Source: Ruminococcaceae bacterium UBA3329
Lineage (GTDB): Bacteria; Bacillota; Clostridia; Oscillospirales; Acutalibacteraceae
DNA: 11,360 nucleotides
Direction: 5' to 3'
Assembly: GCA_002361875.1 (NCBI GenBank)
Contig: DERX01000002.1
Coordinates: 1 to 11,360 of the forward strand
Shown here: positions 7,263 through 11,360 of the stretch, one piece after another
How the letters are laid out: each line of letters starts with the position of its first letter
Numbering within the stretch: the stretch's first letter is position 1
Program-made: the position numbers and the translations under genes
Notes under the pieces: generated by a model
The model's input: the letters and a program-made list of their open reading frames with translations, nothing else
Databases searched by the model: none
Told to the model about the DNA's origin: nothing

Positions 7263-7526
7263 ATGACAAAAGAAGAAAAGCAGGCTATTATGCTCGAGTA
7301 TGCTACTCACGAGGGTGACACAGGTTCTCCCGAGGTTCAGATTGCAGTTCTCACAAAGAGAATCAATGACCTTAACGAGCATTTGAAGTCTAATCAGAAA
7401 GACCACCACTCAAGAAGAGGTCTTCTTAAAATGGTCGGCCACAGACGTAATCTTCTCGCATATCTCCAGAAGGTTGATATTGAGAGATACCGTTCAATCG
7501 TCGCAAGACTCGGTCTTCGTAAATAA
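7263..7526 (+). CDS. rpsO: 30S ribosomal protein S15
   Basis: S15 is a primary-binding small-subunit protein that recognises the central-domain three-way junction of 16S rRNA. The 87-residue product matches the family's usual 88-89 residues. It shows hallmark segments [16 protein letters not shown] (about 20-35), [20 protein letters not shown] (about 40-59), and the terminal [12 protein letters not shown]. The start is ATG 7263 with GAGGTG at 7251-7256. The frame is open further upstream, back to 7146, but that would begin inside the promoter -10 box and ahead of the predicted transcript start, so the longer form is not real. It precedes pnp, a widely conserved gene order. Confidence 0.98.
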   Translation: MTKEEKQAIMLEYATHEGDTGSPEVQIAVLTKRINDLNEHLKSNQKDHHSRRGLLKMVGHRRNLLAYLQKVDIERYRSIVARLGLRK

Positions 7527-7533
7527 GACGACA

Positions 7534-7577
7534 TTAAGGCAAACAGTTTTACCGCTGTTTGCCTTAAATTGCTTTTT
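7534..7577 (+). terminator. Strong rpsO terminator, rho-independent
   Basis: A perfect 13-bp stem (TTAAGGCAAACAG at 7534-7546 with CTGTTTGCCTTAA at 7555-7567) and an 8-base loop are followed by ATTGCTTTTT. The T-run begins several bases after the stem, so termination may be partial. No good promoter for pnp is visible after it, which suggests pnp depends on readthrough. Confidence 0.85.
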
Positions 7578-7590
7578 AACACAGTAAAAA

Positions 7591-7679
7591 TCAAGGCAGA
7601 TTTCCCTGAATTTAGCGGTAAACAGAGTGCTTGAAAGTCAAACATTCCGTTTATTGCTAAAACGAGATTTTTGCCTTGA
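7591..7679 (+). promoter_or_regulatory. pnp leader long stem-loop, candidate autoregulatory/RNase target
   Basis: An outer stem TCAAGGCA (7591-7598) with TGCCTTGA (7672-7679) encloses a 13-bp stem, TTTAGCGGTAAAC (7611-7623) with GTTTATTGCTAAA (7649-7661). The inner stem is continuous if two G-U pairs are allowed. The apical loop has a mini hairpin TTGA-AAG-TCAA (7631-7641). The structure ends 11 bases before the pnp ribosome binding site. In E. coli the pnp leader forms a long stem cut by RNase III and degraded by PNPase as autocontrol; a similar role here is inferred. Confidence 0.6.
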
Positions 7680-7706
7680 AATATATAATAAAGGAAGGTA
7701 AAAACT

Positions 7707-9908
7707 ATGTTTTTCAAAAACTTTAAGGTTTGGGAAACCGAGCTTGCCGGCAGAGTTCTTTCTATTGAAACCGGCAAAATGGCAGGGCTTGCAAATGCCG
7801 CTGTAATGGTTCGTTACGGCGAAACAAACGTACTTTGCACAGTTACAGCCTCTGCAAAGCCCCGTGAGGGCGTTGATTTCTTCCCTCTTTCAGTTGACTA
7901 TGAGGAGAAGATGTATTCAGTAGGTAAAATCCCCGGTTCATTCCAGAGAAGAGAGGGTAAAGCAAGCGAAAAAGCAACGCTTACATCACGCTGCATTGAC
8001 AGACCGATAAGACCCCTTTTCCCGAAGGACTTGCGCAATGACTGCTCTGTTGTTGCAACGGTTATGTCCGTTGACCCCGATTGCAGTCCTGAAATTGCAT
8101 CAATGATAGGCGTTTCAACTGCTATCGCAATTTCCGATATTCCGTGGGACGGCCCGATTTCAGGTGTTAACGTAGGTCTTGTTGACGGCGAAATCGTTAT
8201 CAACCCCACTCTTGAGCAGAGAGCAAAAACAGACCTTAACTTAACGGTTGCGTCAACTGCCGACCTTGTTGCTATGATTGAGGCGGGCGGCAACGAGATT
8301 TCAGACGACCTGATGTTCGACTGCATTATGGCAGGTCACGAGGAAAATAAAAAGATTGTTAAATTCATTCAGGGCATCGTTGATGAGGTAGGCAAGCCGA
8401 AGTTTGCTTATGAGTCAAGCGACCCCGACCCCGTAATCTTTAAGGAAATCGAAGATTTCTGCATTGAGGATGTTAAAAAGGCTCTTGACACAGACGACAA
8501 GCTTGTCCGTGACGAAGCTCTTCTTCCGATTTATGCCGCTGTTCACGAGAAATATGACGAGCAGTTTGAGGGTAACGAGGGCAAAATTGACGAAATTATG
8601 TACCTTGTTCAAAAGCATGTTGTACGTTCCTGGCTCAAGGATGAGCACAAGCGTGTTGACGGCAGAGGAATAGACGAAATCCGTCCGCTTAACGCTGAAA
8701 TTGATTTACTTGCCCGCGCACACGGTTCGGGTATGTTCACAAGAGGTCAGACTCAGGTTCTCTCTGTTGCAACTCTCGGTCCCACAAGCGATGCACAGAT
8801 GCTTGACGGACTTGACGAGCAGAAAGAAAAGAGATATATTCACCATTACAATTTCCCGTCCTATTCAGTAGGCGAAACAAAGCCGTCAAGAGGACCGGGC
8901 AGACGCGAGATAGGTCACGGCGCTCTTGCAGAAAAAGCACTTATTCCCGTTATTCCGTCAATTGAGGAGTTCCCCTACACGATTCGTGTTGTATCGGAGG
9001 TTCTTTCTTCAAACGGTTCAACCTCACAGGGCTCAATCTGCGGCTCAACACTTGCTCTTATGGCGGCAGGCGTTCCGATTAAAGCTCCCGTTGCAGGTAT
9101 CTCCTGCGGACTTATCACAGGCGACGAGGGCGTTTACGGCGACTTTATGACAATGGTTGACATTCAGGGTCTTGAGGACTTTTACGGCGATATGGACTTT
9201 AAGGTTGCGGGTACAAAGAAAGGTATTACAGCAATTCAGATGGACTTAAAGGTTCACGGTCTTACTCCCGAAATCATTAAGGAAGCCTTTGCAAAGACTC
9301 ATAAGGCAAGAGATTACATTCTTGACGAGATTATGCTTCCCGTTATTTCAGAACCGAGAGCAGAGCTTTCAAAGTGGGCGCCCAAGATGCTTACAACAAA
9401 GATTGACCCTGAAAAAATCGGCGATGTTATCGGCAAGCAGGGCAAGGTTATTCAGAAAATTCAGGCAGAATGTGAATGTAAGATTGATATTTCCGAAGAG
9501 GGCAACGTATTTGTTTCTGCTCTTGACCTTGAAAAGGCAAAGAGAGCAATTATGATTGTTGATACAATCGCAAAAGACCCCGAGCCCGGCACAATTTACA
9601 ACGGTGTTGTAACCCGTCTTATGAGCTTCGGCGCATTTGTTGAGATTGCTCCCGGAAAAGAGGGACTTGTTCACATCAGCCGTCTTGACGTAAAGAGAGT
9701 TGACAAGGTTGAAGATGTTGTCAATGTAGGCGACAGCGTGCTTGTTAAGGTTCTTGAAATAGACGATCAGGGCAGACTTAACCTTTCACGCCGTGACGCG
9801 CTTATTGAGGTTAAGGGTCTTACCCCTGAAAACGATATTGACGACGAGCCGAGAAAAGACAGAAAACCCCGTCGTTTTAACGGCGGCAAACCCCATCACC
9901 ACGGTTAA
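7707..9908 (+). CDS. pnp: Polynucleotide phosphorylase (polyribonucleotide nucleotidyltransferase)
   Basis: PNPase degrades RNA 3' to 5' by phosphorolysis, releasing nucleoside diphosphates, and can run in reverse to add tails. It acts as a trimer in the cytoplasm. The 733-residue protein has the full domain order: first RNase PH core (about 10-230, with EGKASEKATLTSRCIDRPIR), helical linker (about 240-310), and second RNase PH core (about 315-545). These are followed by a KH domain with GKQG at 576-579, an S1 domain (628 to about 698), and a basic, Gly/His-ending tail. Catalytic metal and phosphate-site residues are present: Asp491, Asp497 and Lys499 in EDFYGDMDFK, equivalent to E. coli 486, 492 and 494. 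The start ATG follows AAGGAAGG (7691-7698). It sits downstream of rpsO, and its expression is probably tied to rpsO readthrough and its own leader. Confidence 0.98.
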   Translation: MFFKNFKVWETELAGRVLSIETGKMAGLANAAVMVRYGETNVLCTVTASAKPREGVDFFPLSVDYEEKMYSVGKIPGSFQRREGKASEKATLTSRCIDRPIRPLFPKDLRNDCSVVATVMSVDPDCSPEIASMIGVSTAIAISDIPWDGPISGVNVGLVDGEIVINPTLEQRAKTDLNLTVASTADLVAMIEAGGNEISDDLMFDCIMAGHEENKKIVKFIQGIVDEVGKPKFAYESSDPDPVIFKEIEDFCIEDVKKALDTDDKLVRDEALLPIYAAVHEKYDEQFEGNEGKIDEIMYLVQKHVVRSWLKDEHKRVDGRGIDEIRPLNAEIDLLARAHGSGMFTRGQTQVLSVATLGPTSDAQMLDGLDEQKEKRYIHHYNFPSYSVGETKPSRGPGRREIGHGALAEKALIPVIPSIEEFPYTIRVVSEVLSSNGSTSQGSICGSTLALMAAGVPIKAPVAGISCGLITGDEGVYGDFMTMVDIQGLEDFYGDMDFKVAGTKKGITAIQMDLKVHGLTPEIIKEAFAKTHKARDYILDEIMLPVISEPRAELSKWAPKMLTTKIDPEKIGDVIGKQGKVIQKIQAECECKIDISEEGNVFVSALDLEKAKRAIMIVDTIAKDPEPGTIYNGVVTRLMSFGAFVEIAPGKEGLVHISRLDVKRVDKVEDVVNVGDSVLVKVLEIDDQGRLNLSRRDALIEVKGLTPENDIDDEPRKDRKPRRFNGGKPHHHG

Positions 9909-9928
9909 TTAAAAACATTAAACATTTT

Positions 9929-9959
9929 AAGGCACACTCAAACGGGTGTGCCTTTTTTT
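9929..9959 (+). terminator. pnp terminator between convergent operons
   Basis: An 11-bp stem (AAGGCACACTC with GGGTGTGCCTT, one U-G pair) and AAAC loop end in seven T (9953-9959). On the other strand the stem is followed by TTAAAATGTTT, a poorer U-tract, so it may also stop the minus-strand operon weakly. No other terminator is seen after the minus-strand gene. Confidence 0.9.
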
Positions 9960-9990
9960 GCGATTTTATTTTGTTTTTGTTAATCAGATT

Positions 9991-10782
9991 TTACGAAATT
10001 TTATTTCCCGCTTTGGAATATTTCATAGCTTCTTTTAAATATGCCGACTGATTTACAAGCCAAATCAGGCAAACGGCGAGCGAGGGCAAAAAGCCTGTTT
10101 CAAATGTGAGAGCACAAACGGCAAGCACAACGGACAGAATCAAACAAACGGTATTGGTTGCCGCATAAGCCTTATATGAGCACTTGCCGACCATAATTTT
10201 TTCTGCTTCGTCACAGCTGTCGAGCCATTTTTTCTGGAATTTGGTGTCATAAACAGATGCTGTTTTTTCGGGGTTCATCGCCTTAACCGCATCAACGCAT
10301 TTTTGCTGTATGAGAACCGATTCAATCAAAATACAGAAAAATGATGCAATGCCGACTAAAACAGGCAAAGTATGTCTTTTACTTTCAAATGCAGAAAATC
10401 CAACGGAATATGACGCAGTAATAAGGAAAAACGAAAGGATAAGGGCTGCGCCTGTTATCCACATAATTACGGAAAGCTTTTTGTCAGCAGCGTTATAAAC
10501 ATCTTCATCCTCTCCGTCCCAAGAAGAGAGGATTTTCTTTGCGCTTTTATAGAGCAAAATGCAGACAATCGGAATTACGATTGCCATAGCAAGCATTAAA
10601 TAAGGAGCTATATATACTCCAAAGAATGTGCCTGCACTTTTTAAGCTGTCTGACAGGGCGTTAAGACTGAATTTTGCGGAGAAAAATCCAACAGCTCCGC
10701 CTACGATTAAGCTGAGTAACATAATAAGTAAAAATTTCGGCACAGCCTTGCGGTTTGCCATTTTAATTTCATTTTTGTTCAT
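9991..10782 (-). CDS. DUF3169-type six-helix membrane protein
   Basis: A 263-residue integral membrane protein of unknown function, resembling the DUF3169 family. Six hydrophobic segments lie near 16-36, 55-78, 104-124, 138-158, 207-226 and 229-248. An acidic loop WDGEDEDVYN (88-97) and a conserved-looking soluble loop with NPEKTASVYDTKFQKKWLDS (170-189) separate them. The latter, followed by DEAEK, is what points to DUF3169. The start ATG has AGGAGG (10796-10791 on the minus strand) eight bases upstream, inside the end of the preceding repressor gene. The stop of that gene directly abuts this start, so the two are translationally coupled. Genes of this family, as I recall, often sit beside small XRE regulators in Firmicutes. 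The family call is by motif memory, not a profile search. Confidence 0.8.
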   Translation of the reverse strand: MNKNEIKMANRKAVPKFLLIMLLSLIVGGAVGFFSAKFSLNALSDSLKSAGTFFGVYIAPYLMLAMAIVIPIVCILLYKSAKKILSSWDGEDEDVYNAADKKLSVIMWITGAALILSFFLITASYSVGFSAFESKRHTLPVLVGIASFFCILIESVLIQQKCVDAVKAMNPEKTASVYDTKFQKKWLDSCDEAEKIMVGKCSYKAYAATNTVCLILSVVLAVCALTFETGFLPSLAVCLIWLVNQSAYLKEAMKYSKAGNKIS

Positions 10783-10989
10783 CTAATCTTCCTCCTGTAA
10801 ATAAAAAATTTCTTCTACCGTAACGCCGCACACCTTTGCAATCGTAAGGGCAAGGGTGACGGACGGCGAATAGTCGCCCCGTTCAATAAGGCTTATGGTT
10901 TGTCTTGACACGCCGCACAAGCGTCCCATTTCCTGTTGATTGACATTCAGTGCGGCTCTGCGTTCTTTTAAACGGTTTTTCAGTATCAT
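10783..10989 (-). CDS. Small XRE/Cro-CI-family transcriptional regulator
   Basis: A 68-residue protein that is almost entirely one helix-turn-helix domain. The HTH core lies about residues 17-39, NQQEMGRLCGVSRQTISLIE, followed by RGDYSPSVTLALTIAKVCG, the typical XRE continuation, and an acidic end VEEIFYLQEED. It resembles the short YozG-type regulators found in Firmicutes. No sensor domain is present, so it probably acts as a dimeric repressor responding through concentration or a partner. The start ATG has GAGGTG four bases upstream. The gene is first in a two-gene operon with the DUF3169-type protein. Two perfect palindromes just downstream of its promoter are likely its own operators, implying autorepression. 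Confidence 0.92.
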   Translation of the reverse strand: MILKNRLKERRAALNVNQQEMGRLCGVSRQTISLIERGDYSPSVTLALTIAKVCGVTVEEIFYLQEED

Positions 10990-11003
10990 AAAACACCTCT
11001 GCT

Positions 11004-11019
11004 GACAAGTTTATTTGTC
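11004..11019. promoter_or_regulatory. Operator 1, GACAA-N6-TTGTC palindrome
   Basis: A 16-bp perfect dyad (GACAA, six bases, TTGTC) lies in the leader between the minus-strand promoter and the XRE gene. Its half-sites are identical to those of operator 2. Binding by the adjacent XRE repressor is inferred. Confidence 0.75.
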
Positions 11020-11024
11020 TAAAT

Positions 11025-11040
11025 GACAACTATATTTGTC
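11025..11040. promoter_or_regulatory. Operator 2, GACAA-N6-TTGTC palindrome
   Basis: A second copy of the same 16-bp dyad begins five bases after the first. The centre-to-centre distance is 21 bp, about two helical turns, which fits two repressor dimers on one face of the DNA. It adjoins the predicted transcription start near 11041. Confidence 0.78.
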
Positions 11041-11047
11041 GTTTTTG

Positions 11048-11076
11048 ATTATAATACCGCAAATTCAATTTGTCAA
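11048..11076 (-). promoter_or_regulatory. Perfect consensus promoter of the XRE-DUF3169 operon
   Basis: On the minus strand, TTGACA (11076-11071) and TATAAT (11053-11048) are separated by 17 bp. Transcription should start near 11041 and run through both operators into the regulator gene. A strong core promoter blocked by a repressor is the expected arrangement. Confidence 0.9.
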
Positions 11077-11151
11077 TAGGCAAATTTAGGTTATGTGATT
11101 CCCAGCTGTTTGAAACGAAATAAACATATAAAAACGGAGACGGTGGGAGTT

Positions 11152-11181
11152 GTGTGGGACAGAGCCTCAATCGTCCCATAC
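11152..11181. repeat. Intergenic hairpin GTGTGGGAC / GTCCCATAC
   Basis: The 9-base arms 11152-11160 and 11173-11181 are complementary except for one G-U position, with a 12-base loop. There is no T-run, so this is not a terminator. It lies next to the HSERSEES-type element and may be part of a larger mobile or repetitive unit. Confidence 0.5.
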
Positions 11182-11190
11182 AAAATACAG

Positions 11191-11269
11191 TTATCCTGAA
11201 CGCAGTGAAGGATCTCATTGGATTTATATGTTACCGTTGGAAGAGATTCTTCGCTTCGCTCAGAATGAC
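11191..11269. repeat. HSERSEES-type dispersed intergenic repeat, imperfect inverted pair
   Basis: The right arm (11243-11269) contains GATTCTTCGCTTCGCTCAGA, which in reverse complement translates as the familiar HSERSEES string seen in spurious database proteins from many bacteria. The left arm (11191-11216, with CCTGAACGCAGTGAAGGATC) is a diverged inverted copy; its minus-strand translation gives ILHCVQD. The arms are separated by 26 bases. Such elements are high-copy, non-coding and thought to be dispersed as hairpin or MITE-like units. High copy in this genome is inferred. Confidence 0.8.
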
Positions 11270-11327
11270 ATAAAAAACGGCTTGCCAAACCACGCCCTAC
11301 GCGGTAAGTGTATAAATAGATAAAAAA

Positions 11328-11357
11328 GTAGGGACAGCCGAGGTCGGCTGTCCCTAC
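11328..11357. repeat. Perfect 14-bp-arm palindrome, GTAGGGACAGCCGA / TCGGCTGTCCCTAC
   Basis: The arms 11328-11341 and 11344-11357 are exact complements with a GG centre, preceded by AAAAAA and followed by AAA. GTAGGGACAGNC-type palindromes are common intergenic repeats in clostridial genomes, from memory. It could also be half of a longer element cut by the window edge. It has no proper T-run on the plus strand. On the minus strand it would be followed by TTTTTTATC, so it could work as a terminator for minus-strand transcription entering from the right. Confidence 0.8.
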
Positions 11358-11360
11358 AAA

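Larger units (their letters stand above)
11077..11360. other. Gene-free terminal region rich in inverted repeats
   Basis: This 284-bp stretch has no supported gene. Besides the elements listed separately, it contains AACATATAAA (11123-11132) and its exact complement TTTATATGTT (11223-11232), which bracket the central hairpin and left HSERSEES arm. Open frames on the minus strand here are translations of the repeat. Confidence 0.75.

Noticed and set aside
7684..7689. TATAAT just upstream of pnp as a promoter
   Set aside because: There is no acceptable -35 at 16-18 bp spacing, and the start would fall inside the ribosome binding site.
7394..7777. 127-codon minus-strand frame spanning the rpsO-pnp gap
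   Set aside because: It runs antisense through rpsO, a terminator and the pnp start, with no ribosome binding site.
11030..11288. Minus-strand frames of 62 and 65 codons at the right end
   Set aside because: They are translations of the HSERSEES-type repeat and adjoining hairpins, a known source of spurious proteins.

Overview
The window looks like chromosomal core DNA from an anaerobic, moderately AT-rich Firmicute, most likely a clostridial gut-type bacterium (Oscillospiraceae/Ruminococcaceae-like). The basis is the strong GGAGG-type ribosome binding sites, TTGACA/TATAAT promoters, an mreB-mreC-mreD-mrdA shape operon, a low-GC Gram-positive type 5S rRNA and an intergenic HSERSEES-type repeat. 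The lineage is an inference; no database search was possible.

Layout. Positions 38-2041 (+) encode an unrecognised 667-residue membrane-anchored protein: a very lysine-rich, repeat-bearing cytoplasmic part, one transmembrane segment, and a roughly 410-residue outside domain. A self-contained 5S rRNA gene follows (2217-2331), with its own promoter and terminator and no 16S or 23S beside it. Next comes the cell-elongation operon (2564-7096, +): mreB (with a substituted phosphate-2 motif), mreC (TTG start), mreD and the class B penicillin-binding protein mrdA. Its promoter overlaps a terminator-like palindrome. A perfect consensus promoter then drives rpsO (ribosomal protein S15), followed by pnp (polynucleotide phosphorylase). 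The rpsO-pnp gap holds a strong terminator and a long leader stem-loop whose arms can also pair with each other. This suggests readthrough or attenuation control and PNPase autoregulation.

Convergent to pnp is a two-gene minus-strand operon (10989 down to 9991): a small XRE-family repressor and a six-helix DUF3169-type membrane protein, with no base between stop and start. Its consensus promoter is followed by two perfect GACAA-N6-TTGTC palindromes spaced 21 bp centre to centre, almost certainly the repressor's own operators. The right end (about 11090-11360) is non-coding and packed with inverted repeats: an HSERSEES-type element, a hairpin, and a perfect 14-bp-arm palindrome at the extreme end.

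Functionally the window is mostly housekeeping: wall elongation (MreBCD/PBP2), translation (5S, S15) and RNA decay (PNPase). I do not see a clear new defence or mobile system. The items most worth following up are the unknown Lys-rich surface protein, the altered MreB active-site motif, the rpsO-pnp competing RNA structures, and the XRE/DUF3169 operator array.
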